Shown: piece after piece, positions 32,584-40,430 of the stretch
How the letters are laid out: each line of letters opens with the position of its first letter
Position numbering within the stretch: the stretch's first letter is position 1
From: Chryseobacterium culicis
Lineage (GTDB): Bacteria; Bacteroidota; Bacteroidia; Flavobacteriales; Weeksellaceae
Length of the DNA: 64,000 bases
Direction of reading: 5' to 3'
Assembly (NCBI RefSeq): GCF_002979755.1
Contig: NZ_PCPP01000004.1
Coordinates: forward strand, 62,001-126,000
The notes under the pieces: generated by a model
Databases searched by the model: none
Seen by the model: the letters and a program-made list of their open reading frames with translations, nothing else
What the model was told of the DNA's origin: nothing
Program-made: the position numbers and the translations under genes

Positions 32584-33204
32584 ATGAATATGAAGAATGT
32601 ATTATTGCCGGCATTTTATATGCCACCAATTTCATGGTTTTCAGTGTTTTTAAATCCTGAGAGTGAAATTGTACTGGAACAGTTTGAAAGCTTTCCCAAA
32701 CAGACTTATAGAAACAGAGCCAACATCTATGGAGCTAACGGGAAATTGTCATTAATAATCCCTATCAATCATAACGGAAAAAGAGAATACAAAGATGTTG
32801 AAATCTCTTACCGTGAAGACTGGAGAACGCTTCATTGGAAATCAATCAAAACAGCGTATCAGAGCTCTCCGTATTTTGAGTATTATGAAGATAAGTTCAG
32901 AAAAATATTTGACCTTAAAGAAAAGTTCCTTCTTGACTTTAACCTTAAAGGGATAGAAGTAATCCAACAGATACTGAAAACAGAAAAGGCACACTCTTTG
33001 AATGAAGAATATATCAAAAATCCTGAAAGTATCAGTTTCAGAGAAAAGTTTTCGGCAAAGCTTCCTTCAGAATTTCAGATGGAAGACTATTACCAGACGT
33101 TTTCTGATAAATTAGGATTCTTGGAAGACCTTTCGGTTATTGACCTTATTTGTAATAAAGGTCCGGAATCACTGGTGTATATAAAAAATATAAAACAATT
33201 ATAG
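32584..33204 (+). CDS. WbqC family protein
   Basis: A 206-residue cytoplasmic protein of the WbqC family. It has VLLPAFYMPPISWFSVFLN at the start, then KQTYRNRANIYGANGKLSLIIPI and YREDWRTLHWKSIKTAYQSSPYFEYYED, which carry the family's conserved Trp/His/Lys/Tyr residues. WbqC proteins are often found in polysaccharide clusters, and homologues are proposed to use a sugar nucleotide or thymidine-linked substrate; the function here is unknown. It follows the lepB terminator at once. The neighbours (lepB before, protease after) give no more clues. Confidence 0.82.
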   Translation: MNMKNVLLPAFYMPPISWFSVFLNPESEIVLEQFESFPKQTYRNRANIYGANGKLSLIIPINHNGKREYKDVEISYREDWRTLHWKSIKTAYQSSPYFEYYEDKFRKIFDLKEKFLLDFNLKGIEVIQQILKTEKAHSLNEEYIKNPESISFREKFSAKLPSEFQMEDYYQTFSDKLGFLEDLSVIDLICNKGPESLVYIKNIKQL

Positions 33205-33291
33205 CATACCATCGCTATTAATGAAATATTTAGCATAGAACACATGAAGGTGGCGATTGGGATATGTCTTTAAAAAATTAAATATCAAAAT

Positions 33292-34977
33292 ATGAAAAAG
33301 GTATTATTAGCTGCAGTTTTTTTAGCAGGCTTTAATTTCTCTTTTGCGCAGGATTCTAAAGCTAAAAGTATTGATCCAAACGAAGATAAAGATCTGATGA
33401 CATGGTATCATAAAGATTTTGCAACTTCAAAAGTATATGGAGTAAATACGGCAAATGCTTATAAATACTTAGAATCTAAAGGATTGAAGCCTAAAACTGT
33501 TGTGGTAGGAGTTCTGGATAGTGGAGTACAGGTAGATCACCCCGGATTGGTAAAGAACTTATGGTCAAATCCTAATGAAATTCCTGGAAACGGTAAAGAT
33601 GATGATGGAAACGGATATATTGATGATGTACACGGATGGAACTTTATAGGAGGTAAAAACGGTGATATCGATATCGATAATATGGAGGTAACAAGAGTTG
33701 TTGCTAAATATAAACCTGTTTTCGAAGGTGACGATTCCACAAAGAACAAAGCCAACCAGGCTAAAATGAAGGATGAGTTTGATATGTATATGAAGGCCAA
33801 AGATATGTTCAATAAAAAAAGTATCGAGGCAAAACAAAGCTTTCAGACCTATTCTATGCTAAACGAGCTGATTCCTAATATGGTAAAATTATTAGGAGGG
33901 AAGCCTGTGACTGCAGAAACAATCTCAGCCATTAAAGCCCCTACAGATCAGAAAGATGCTATTGCTCTGGAGTTCTTGGGACAAATCTCTCAAAGTCCGG
34001 AATTCAAAGGAAAATCTGCAGAGGAATTTGAAAAGAAGATGAAGGAGGAGATGAAAGAAGCGATCGATCATTTTGCTCCTGCAGCAAAACAATATGACCT
34101 TTCCTATGATCCAAGAAAAGAAATTGTGGGTGATAACTATGATGACTATTCTGAAAAAATCTACGGAAATAATCACTATGAAGGAGCAGACGCAGAACAC
34201 GGAACCCACGTAGCAGGAATCATTGCCGGATTGCCACAAGGAAAAGAAGTTCAGTACGGGGTAGCTTCCAAAGTGGCTAAAATCATGTCTGTAAGAACCG
34301 TTCCGAATGGAGATGAAAGAGATAAAGATGTTGCTAATGCTATCAGATATGCCGTTGATAACGGAGCAAAAGTACTAAACATGAGCTTCGGAAAACCTGT
34401 TTCTCCAGGTAAAGATGTTGTTTGGGATGCTTTTAAATATGCTGAAGATAAAGGGGTACTTTTAGTGAAAGCAGCTGGAAACGAAAATGAAGATGTAGCA
34501 GAACATTTGGCATATCCTACCAACTTTAAAAACGTTACTGATGAAAAGCCATTTGTAAGCAACGTTCTTGTGGTAGGAGCAAGTACCAATAAAAACAATG
34601 CCTTGAGAGCCGATTTTTCTAATTACAATAAGAAAATGGTAAATGTTTTTGCTCCGGGAGAAGAAATTTATTCTACTGTTCCTAAAAATCAATATAAATA
34701 CCTTCAGGGTACTTCTATGGCTTCACCTGTAGTTGCCGGAGGAGCAGCTGTTTTATTAGCTTATATGCCAGATCTGAAGCCTTATCAGATTATTGAAGCA
34801 CTGGTGAAAAGCAGTAACCCAAGTACAGCAGATGGTTTTGGAGACCAATCCCAGGCGGGTGGAGTGATCGACCTGAAAAAAGCTGCAGAATACGCTTATA
34901 CCAATTTCTACAAAGGAAATAAGCCGTCAAGTACTGCCAGGCCTTCGAAATCCGTAAAAAAGGCTGTTAAAAAATAA
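33292..34977 (+). CDS. S8 (subtilisin) family secreted serine protease
   Basis: A 561-residue secreted protease with a signal peptide (KKVLLAAVFLAGFNFSFAQ). The catalytic triad is visible: Asp76 in VVGVLDSGVQVDHPG, His303 in EHGTHVAGI and Ser475 in GTSMASPVVAGG, with the oxyanion Asn in AAGNENEDVA. About 226 residues separate Asp and His, versus about 32 in subtilisin; the insertion is Lys/Glu-rich and helical. The C-terminus (KKAAEYAYTNFYKG, then a Lys/Ser tail) shows no T9SS sorting domain, so it is likely periplasmic or lipid-independent. The substrate is unknown. A terminator follows. Confidence 0.92.
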   Translation: MKKVLLAAVFLAGFNFSFAQDSKAKSIDPNEDKDLMTWYHKDFATSKVYGVNTANAYKYLESKGLKPKTVVVGVLDSGVQVDHPGLVKNLWSNPNEIPGNGKDDDGNGYIDDVHGWNFIGGKNGDIDIDNMEVTRVVAKYKPVFEGDDSTKNKANQAKMKDEFDMYMKAKDMFNKKSIEAKQSFQTYSMLNELIPNMVKLLGGKPVTAETISAIKAPTDQKDAIALEFLGQISQSPEFKGKSAEEFEKKMKEEMKEAIDHFAPAAKQYDLSYDPRKEIVGDNYDDYSEKIYGNNHYEGADAEHGTHVAGIIAGLPQGKEVQYGVASKVAKIMSVRTVPNGDERDKDVANAIRYAVDNGAKVLNMSFGKPVSPGKDVVWDAFKYAEDKGVLLVKAAGNENEDVAEHLAYPTNFKNVTDEKPFVSNVLVVGASTNKNNALRADFSNYNKKMVNVFAPGEEIYSTVPKNQYKYLQGTSMASPVVAGGAAVLLAYMPDLKPYQIIEALVKSSNPSTADGFGDQSQAGGVIDLKKAAEYAYTNFYKGNKPSSTARPSKSVKKAVKK

Positions 34978-35007
34978 TTTATCTCCCTGTGTTTAAGGAG
35001 AAATCAT

Positions 35008-35036
35008 AAAGAGTCCGAATTTTTTCGGACTTTTTA
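35008..35036 (+). terminator. Terminator after the S8 protease
   Basis: AGTCCGAA (35012-35019), TTTT loop, TTCGGACT (35024-35031), extended by A/T pairs and followed by T. Confidence 0.9.
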
Positions 35037-35101
35037 TTTTTTATTTTAAATTTTGGCACGGTTTTTTGTAACTTTATAGTAACAAAATAATAAACAACAA
35101 A

Positions 35102-35593
35102 ATGAAAAAGTTACTACTTGCAGGGATGTTGGGAACATCACTTTTTGCAGTTTCGTGTTCCTCTGTTAACAAAGCAGCTACATCTCAAAATCAAAGAGCA
35201 GATTTCCTGAAAATGAAAGGAGACTGGCAGATTGTGAGCATAGATTATGATAAAGGTTATAAAATTAAACCTTTTGACGAAGGCGCAGACGCACAGTGCT
35301 TCGTAGGAAGCCACTGGAGATTGATTCCTAATAACTGGACAGGAGCGTATACTTTAAACGGAGGTGGAGATTGCCCGGCAATTACACAGCCTATCAAATT
35401 TGAAGTAAAAGGAGGTAATACTTTTATGTTTAAAAAAATTGCTTCAGGTACAAAAGCAAAACAAAATACAGCGGGGTACAGCCTTACTCTGATCAATCAG
35501 ACTACAGATCAGTTTTCGCTTGAGCAAGATGTTCCTTTCGAAGGAGGTAATGTAAAAGTAGTTTACAACTTCCAGAGAGCAGGAATGAAATAA
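35102..35593 (+). CDS. Lipocalin-like lipoprotein
   Basis: A 163-residue lipoprotein: signal MKKLLLAGMLGTSLFAVSC, lipid on Cys19. The mature part starts with a lipocalin-like WQIVSIDYD strand, two cysteines (GADAQCFVGSHWRL and GGGDCPAITQPI) that may form a disulphide, and further beta strands ending in VKVVYNFQRAG. The GDWQIVSI block corresponds to the GxW motif of lipocalins. A small hydrophobic ligand is plausible but not shown. It is followed 25 bp later by the OmpA-family lipoprotein gene, so they are probably co-transcribed. Confidence 0.75.
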   Translation: MKKLLLAGMLGTSLFAVSCSSVNKAATSQNQRADFLKMKGDWQIVSIDYDKGYKIKPFDEGADAQCFVGSHWRLIPNNWTGAYTLNGGGDCPAITQPIKFEVKGGNTFMFKKIASGTKAKQNTAGYSLTLINQTTDQFSLEQDVPFEGGNVKVVYNFQRAGMK

Positions 35594-35618
35594 TTTATCA
35601 ACATAAAAGATCAAAAAA

Positions 35619-36308
35619 ATGAAATTTACAAAAACATACGTAGGAGCTCTTTTCTTGTCATCAGCATTATTATTGACAAGTTGTGAAGCCGTTCAGAATT
35701 CAAATCACCAACAAAGAGGTACAGCCGTAGGTGTTGCTTCAGGAGCAGTACTGGGAGGTATCCTTGGTAATAATGTAGGTAAAGGAGGAAACGGTGCTAT
35801 TGGTGCTGTATTAGGAGGTATTATCGGAGGTGTTGCTGGTAACGTTATCGGTAACAAAATGGATAAGCAGGCAAAAGATATTAAAGAAACTTTACCAGGT
35901 GCTCAGGTAGAAAGAGTAGGAGATGGTATTAAAGTAACAATGAATGAAAGTATTGTTAACTTCGCTTTTGACTCTTCAAACCTTACTTCGGTAGCCCAAA
36001 CAAACCTTGATAAATTAGCTGAAGTATTGGTTAATAACCCAGATACAAATATCAATATCTATGGTTACACAGACAGCAAAGGTGCAGATGCTTATAACCT
36101 TAAACTTTCTCAAAGAAGAGCTGATGCTGTGAAAGCATATTTATCAGGAAAAGGAATTGCATCAAACAGAATGTTTACAAAAGGTGAAGGAGAAGCAATG
36201 CCTGTAGCAAGTAACGATACTGACGAAGGAAGAGCTAAAAACAGAAGAGTAGAGTTTGCTATTACTGCCAATGAAAAAATGATTAACGATGCCAAACAAG
36301 GCCAATAG
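35619..36308 (+). CDS. OmpA-family lipoprotein with glycine-zipper domain
   Basis: A 229-residue protein. The signal ends at Cys22 (ALLLTSCEAVQ). Residues about 30-85 are a glycine zipper of the YMGG/Lip type (GVASGAVLGGILGNNVG, GAIGAVLGGIIGGVAGNVIG) that may insert into a membrane. The C-terminal OmpA/MotB domain (VNFAFDSSNLTSVAQTNLDK, INIYGYTDSKGADAYN, LKLSQRRADAVKAYLS, GRAKNRRVEFAI) binds peptidoglycan. The architecture is like that of E. coli YiaD. It would tie the outer membrane to the cell wall. It lies downstream of the lipocalin-like gene and upstream of a terminator. Confidence 0.9.
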   Translation: MKFTKTYVGALFLSSALLLTSCEAVQNSNHQQRGTAVGVASGAVLGGILGNNVGKGGNGAIGAVLGGIIGGVAGNVIGNKMDKQAKDIKETLPGAQVERVGDGIKVTMNESIVNFAFDSSNLTSVAQTNLDKLAEVLVNNPDTNINIYGYTDSKGADAYNLKLSQRRADAVKAYLSGKGIASNRMFTKGEGEAMPVASNDTDEGRAKNRRVEFAITANEKMINDAKQGQ

Positions 36309-36334
36309 TTAATTTAATATATAAATATTTTCGT

Positions 36335-36362
36335 AAAAGACCGCCCCGGCGGTTTTTTTTGT
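36335..36362 (+). terminator. Terminator after the OmpA-family gene
   Basis: ACCGC, CCCG loop, GCGGT (36340-36353), followed by eight T. Confidence 0.85.
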
Positions 36363-36390
36363 ATTTTTATGCTAGAAACTTTGAATTTAT

Positions 36391-36398
36391 TATTTTTG
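36391..36398 (+). promoter_or_regulatory. Candidate -7 element of the polyprenyl-P-pentose operon
   Basis: TATTTTTG, 17 bp before the UbiA-like ATG. No TTTG was seen at the usual spacing. Confidence 0.5.
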
Positions 36399-36415
36399 TA
36401 TTTGAAATAACATAA

Positions 36416-37303
36416 ATGAAGAAATATTTAAAGCTGCTCCGTGTGGAGCAATGGGTGAAAAACCTTTTTGTATTTGTCCCTCTGTTCTTTTCAGGTAATA
36501 TTACCAATATAGATCTGCTTCTCAAAAGCATTTTTGCATTTGTTATATTTTCGCTTGCTGCCAGTGTGGTGTATATCCTGAATGATTATAATGATATTGA
36601 AGCAGACAAAAAACATCCTGAAAAAAGGAGAAGACCTTTGGCGAGTGGAGCTATTTCAAAATCAAAAGCCATAGGAATTCTTATCGGTCTTATTGTTGTA
36701 GATATTGCTCTTGTATTCTTTACAAAACTTTATTTCCATGAGCTACTCTGGAAATTTGCCATCATCATAGGGTTTTATGTGGTCATGAATCTTGCCTATA
36801 CTTTTAGGCTTAAACATGTTCCTATCATTGATATTTTTATTATTGCCATAGGATTTGTATTGCGTGTACTGGCTGGAGGTTATATTACCGGAATCAGTAT
36901 TTCGCAATGGGCGATTCTGTTAACGTTTGTGTTGGCATTAGTACTGGCTATTGGGAAAAGAAGAGGAGAGCTTATCAATGCTCAGGTTTCAGGAAAGACA
37001 AGAAAAGCACTGGATGGATATAACGTTCAGTTTGCAGATATTGCCTTATCCATTTCTATTACGTTAGCTATTATTTGCTATTTGATGTTTACACTGTCTC
37101 CGGAAGTTCAGGAAAGATTTCATGAACGGGTTTTCTATACGGTAATTTTCGTTGTGTTCGCATTGTTAAGATATCTTCAGCAGACATTGGTTTATAACAG
37201 GACAGAATCTCCTACAAAAATTGTTTACAGAGACCGTTATATACAGGTTACTCTGTTGCTTTGGGTAGTTACATTTTTAATTCAAATTTATTTTAAGAAA
37301 TGA
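36416..37303 (+). CDS. Decaprenyl-phosphate phosphoribosyltransferase-like UbiA enzyme
   Basis: A 295-residue UbiA-superfamily integral membrane protein with about nine TM segments. N-terminal RVEQWVKNLFVFVPLFFSG and the first Asp-rich motif NDYNDIEADKKHPEK (56-70) followed by RRPLASG match the DPPR synthase (Rv3806c-like) subgroup rather than quinone prenyltransferases. The second polar loop (GKRRGELINAQVSGKTRKAL) is also typical. The predicted reaction transfers 5-phosphoribose from PRPP to polyprenyl phosphate. It overlaps the DprE1-like gene by 4 bp, and DprE2-like and HAD genes follow: the whole polyprenyl-phospho-arabinose route. Subgroup assignment is by motif and context. Confidence 0.85.
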   Translation: MKKYLKLLRVEQWVKNLFVFVPLFFSGNITNIDLLLKSIFAFVIFSLAASVVYILNDYNDIEADKKHPEKRRRPLASGAISKSKAIGILIGLIVVDIALVFFTKLYFHELLWKFAIIIGFYVVMNLAYTFRLKHVPIIDIFIIAIGFVLRVLAGGYITGISISQWAILLTFVLALVLAIGKRRGELINAQVSGKTRKALDGYNVQFADIALSISITLAIICYLMFTLSPEVQERFHERVFYTVIFVVFALLRYLQQTLVYNRTESPTKIVYRDRYIQVTLLLWVVTFLIQIYFKK

Positions 37304-38619
37304 AGCCTAATTTCATACAGAAAGTTACAAACTGGGGAAACTTTCCCATAGTAGAGAAGGAAATGAGATCCGAGGACAGTTTCAGAAAAATAAAAGAATT
37401 TGTACTCAATCACAACGAAGTTATTGCAAGAGGGAATGGAAGATGTTACGGAGATGCTTCGCTGGGAGAATCTATATTTTCAACAAAAAAATTAAATAAG
37501 TTCATCAATTTTGACCGCTTGAACGGGATCATAGAATGTGAATCCGGAGTACTGCTTTCCGATGTACTGGAAATAGCTGTTCCGCAAGGATATTTTCTGT
37601 ATGTAACTCCCGGGACAAAATTTGTATCAGTAGGAGGTGCTATTGCTTCCGATGTTCATGGAAAAAATCATCATGCAGAAGGATGTTTTTCAGAATATGT
37701 GATTGAATTTAAGCTAATGACTGAGAACGGGGAAATTATTACCTGTTCCAGAGAAGAAAATTCAGAAAAGTTTTGGGCTACCATTGGAGGAATGGGACTT
37801 ACAGGTATCATTCTTACAGCGAAATTTAAACTTAAAAATATAGAATCTGCATACATTCGTCAGGAAAGTATAAAAGCAGACAATCTGGATGAAATATTTA
37901 AACTGTTCGAAGAAAGTGAAAACTGGACCTATACGGTGGCCTGGATTGATTGTCTTCAGAAAGGGAAAAATATCGGTAGAAGTATCCTGATGAGAGGTGA
38001 GCACGCTTTCCAGCATGAACTTCCCCAGAGCTTTTCAAAAACACCACTACGGTTGAAGAAAAAATTACAGCCTACAGTTCCTTTTTATTTTCCGGGATTT
38101 GTATTGAATGCCCTTACCGTTAAAATATTCAACTGGCTTTACTATAAAAAACAGTCTAAAAAAGAAGTGAAAAACTTTATCGACTATGAGACGTTTTTCT
38201 ATCCTTTGGATGCCATCACAGATTGGAATAAGATCTACGGGAAATCCGGTTTTATACAGTATCAGATGGTGATTCCTAAAGAAACCGGAAAAGAAGGAAT
38301 GAAAAGAATCCTTGAAACGATTGCCAATAGTGGGAACGGATCATTCTTAGCGGTTTTAAAACTTTTTGGAAAGAACAATCCTCAGGCTTACAACTCATTC
38401 CCTGTGGAAGGGTATACACTGGCTCTGGATTTTAAAGTCAATTCAAAACTGAAAAAGCTGGTAGATCAGCTTGATGCTATTGTTCAGGAGTTTGGAGGAA
38501 GAATTTATCTTACCAAAGACAGTATGAGCAGATCATCATTAACCAGCTACCTGAAAAATATTCAAAATCCTAAATTTGTGTCTTTACAGCACAAAAGAAT
38601 CATAAATAATAACTCATAA
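37300..38619 (+). CDS. DprE1-like FAD-dependent polyprenylphosphoryl-ribose oxidase
   Basis: A 439-residue FAD enzyme of the VAO/PCMH fold. The FAD-binding GNGRCYGDAS is at 45-54, GGAIASDVHGKNHH at 112-125 and GMGLTGI at 164-170. The C-terminal half has YTVAWID, YPLDAITDWNKIYG, GYTLALDF (371-378) and TKDS (405-408, with the Lys that corresponds to the catalytic Lys of DprE1). These strongly recall Mycobacterium DprE1. Where mycobacterial DprE1 has the Cys targeted by benzothiazinones, this protein has Ala375. The predicted role is oxidation of polyprenyl-phospho-ribose at C2. It overlaps both neighbours (4 bp and 1 bp). Confidence 0.85.
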   Translation: MKPNFIQKVTNWGNFPIVEKEMRSEDSFRKIKEFVLNHNEVIARGNGRCYGDASLGESIFSTKKLNKFINFDRLNGIIECESGVLLSDVLEIAVPQGYFLYVTPGTKFVSVGGAIASDVHGKNHHAEGCFSEYVIEFKLMTENGEIITCSREENSEKFWATIGGMGLTGIILTAKFKLKNIESAYIRQESIKADNLDEIFKLFEESENWTYTVAWIDCLQKGKNIGRSILMRGEHAFQHELPQSFSKTPLRLKKKLQPTVPFYFPGFVLNALTVKIFNWLYYKKQSKKEVKNFIDYETFFYPLDAITDWNKIYGKSGFIQYQMVIPKETGKEGMKRILETIANSGNGSFLAVLKLFGKNNPQAYNSFPVEGYTLALDFKVNSKLKKLVDQLDAIVQEFGGRIYLTKDSMSRSSLTSYLKNIQNPKFVSLQHKRIINNNS

Positions 38620-39344
38620 TGATAGTTCTGGGAAGTACATCTGAAGTGGCACAGGCTTTTGTGGAAAAAGCACTTCAGGAAGGAGAAAAGTTTGAAAAAA
38701 TCTATCTTTTTACCTCAAATAAAGAAACTACAGAGCGTTTTGCTAGACATATTGATGTAAAGTTTCTGCAGCAGGCGGAAGTCATTGAACTGGATCTGAC
38801 GAAAGAAATTGATTACAATAGATTTGATAATATCAGTTCAAATGTATTATTTTGTGCCGTAGGATATTTAGGAGACGGAACAGAAGAAGGATTGTATGAT
38901 AATCGAAATACAGAACGTATCATCGATATCAATTATTCAAAATTGGTTCCTGTGATGAATTATTTTGCCCATAAGTTTGAAAGCAGAAGATCCGGAACGA
39001 TCATCGGGCTTTCATCCGTGGCAGGAGACCGAGGAAGGCAGAGTAATTTTATCTATGGAAGCGCAAAAGCAGCTTTTACAGCTTATTTGAGTGGTTTGAG
39101 AAACTATCTTTTTGATAAAAAAGTACATGTTCTTACCATAAAACCAGGGTTTATGGCCACTAAGATGACAGAAGGACTTCCTTTGAATCCGAAGTTGACA
39201 GCGACTCCCAAACAGGCCGCTGCGTGTATTTATAAAGCCTTCAAAAAGGAGAAAAACGTGGCATATGTTTTGCCGGTTTGGAGTGTTATTATGATGATTA
39301 TCAGGAATATTCCTGAGTTTATATTCAAAAAATTAAAGCTTTAA
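38619..39344 (+). CDS. DprE2-like short-chain dehydrogenase
   Basis: A 241-residue SDR. The N-terminus MIVLGSTSEVAQAFVE is a GxxxxxA-type Rossmann start like that of DprE2. The catalytic Ser lies in IGLSSVAGDRGRQSNFIYG and the YxxxK motif is YGSAK. HVLTIKPGFMATKM follows. The predicted reaction reduces the 2-keto intermediate made by the DprE1-like enzyme to polyprenyl-phospho-arabinose. The overlap with the oxidase gene (ATG inside the TAATG junction) indicates tight coupling, and heterodimer formation is known for the mycobacterial pair. The C-terminus has a hydrophobic segment (VLPVWSVIMMIIRNIPEFIF) that may attach it to the membrane. Confidence 0.82.
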   Translation: MIVLGSTSEVAQAFVEKALQEGEKFEKIYLFTSNKETTERFARHIDVKFLQQAEVIELDLTKEIDYNRFDNISSNVLFCAVGYLGDGTEEGLYDNRNTERIIDINYSKLVPVMNYFAHKFESRRSGTIIGLSSVAGDRGRQSNFIYGSAKAAFTAYLSGLRNYLFDKKVHVLTIKPGFMATKMTEGLPLNPKLTATPKQAAACIYKAFKKEKNVAYVLPVWSVIMMIIRNIPEFIFKKLKL

Positions 39345-39348
39345 AAAA

Positions 39349-39936
39349 ATGAAAAAATTGTATTGTTTTGATTTTGACGGAACCCTGACGTATAAAGATA
39401 CCATGTTTATGTATCTTAAATTTTACGATTCTACAAAATACCGTATACAATTTTTAAGACATGTACCCTTGTTTATTCTGCTGAAACTGAAACTGGCCGA
39501 AACGGAAAAAGTAAAAAAAAGCTTTATCGGTTCCATTTTAAGAGGACAGACCCAGGAAAAAATCGAACAGAAATCTAAACAGTTTTTTGACCAGCATTAT
39601 CCTAAAATAGTGAGGGAAAATGCGTTAGACTTTATAAAAAATATCGATAGGAATAATACACAAAGTTTATTGGTAACTGCTTCATTAGATATCTGGGTGA
39701 AACCTTTCGCCGATGAACTGAAAATGGAGCTTGTTTCTACGCGGGCAGAGTTTAAGAACGGGGTTTTCACAGGAAATTTTGTAGGAAAAAACTGCAACGG
39801 GAAGGAAAAACTGGTAAGAATTAAAGCAGAAATCAACGATTCTAAGTACGATAAAATTATTGCATTTGGGGATACTTCAGGAGATCGGCCAATGTTGAAA
39901 TGGGCAAATGAGGGACATTACCAATTTTTTCATTAA
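39349..39936 (+). CDS. HAD-superfamily IB phosphatase
   Basis: A 195-residue HAD phosphatase: nucleophile motif DFDGTLTYKD (8-17), motif II Thr/Ser in LLVTASLDIW, Lys in GKNCNGKEKLVRI, and motif IV GDTSGDRPML. This is the SerB/HAD-IB group. Within the cassette it is the plausible enzyme that removes the 5-phosphate from polyprenyl-phospho-5-phosphoribose. In mycobacteria the step is attributed to Rv3807c, which is a PAP2-type protein, so the chemistry would be the same but the fold different. It starts 4 bp after the SDR stop codon. Other phosphate monoester substrates are possible. Confidence 0.78.
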   Translation: MKKLYCFDFDGTLTYKDTMFMYLKFYDSTKYRIQFLRHVPLFILLKLKLAETEKVKKSFIGSILRGQTQEKIEQKSKQFFDQHYPKIVRENALDFIKNIDRNNTQSLLVTASLDIWVKPFADELKMELVSTRAEFKNGVFTGNFVGKNCNGKEKLVRIKAEINDSKYDKIIAFGDTSGDRPMLKWANEGHYQFFH

Positions 39937-39960
39937 TTTTGGGAGATAAAATTGTAAAAA

Positions 39961-40428
39961 ATGAAAAGCCTGTTAATAGCATGTGCAGTAATTTTTATGA
40001 GCTGTGCAAGCACTTCAACTCAGAAATCTTCTGCTGTACAGGAAAATACGGAACTTCTTGTCTCTGAATCTCAGGGAGGAGCTGAAACACCCGGCTTTAA
40101 AATCATTAAAGACGAAACAGATTTCCGTACTATTATTAAAGGAAGTTTTGGCATTGCAGACCTGGGGAATGAATCGTATATCAAATACCCGCAGTTTCCA
40201 AAAAACAAAAAAGTCGTTTTATACAATTTGGGAACCTTCAGATCAGGGAGCCATAAAATTGAAGAGATCAAAAGTATATCTGTGAAAAACCAGATTCTGT
40301 ATGTAGAAGTTCCGGCCGGAGAACCCTCAGGCGGAATGGAAATTCAGGTAATCTCCAGCCCTTGGTTTATTTTTACTGTTCCCGCAGATTACAAGTTTAC
40401 CTCCGTAGAATTAAAATATTCAAAATAA
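39961..40428 (+). CDS. PrcB_C-like lipoprotein
   Basis: A 155-residue lipoprotein; the signal MKSLLIACAVIFMSC has lipid on Cys15. The core (GFKIIKDETDFRTIIKGSF, KNKKVVLYNLGTFRSGSHKI, VEVPAGEPSGGMEIQVIS, PWFIFTVPAD) matches the PrcB C-terminal-like domain found in secreted protease-associated proteins and other Bacteroidota lipoproteins. The GTFRSGSHKI and FIFTVP strands are most diagnostic. It follows the HAD gene by 24 bp and precedes the desulfurase by 2 bp. Co-transcription is likely, but the functional link is unclear. Assigned by eye, with moderate confidence. Confidence 0.65.
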   Translation: MKSLLIACAVIFMSCASTSTQKSSAVQENTELLVSESQGGAETPGFKIIKDETDFRTIIKGSFGIADLGNESYIKYPQFPKNKKVVLYNLGTFRSGSHKIEEIKSISVKNQILYVEVPAGEPSGGMEIQVISSPWFIFTVPADYKFTSVELKYSK

Positions 40429-40430
40429 TA

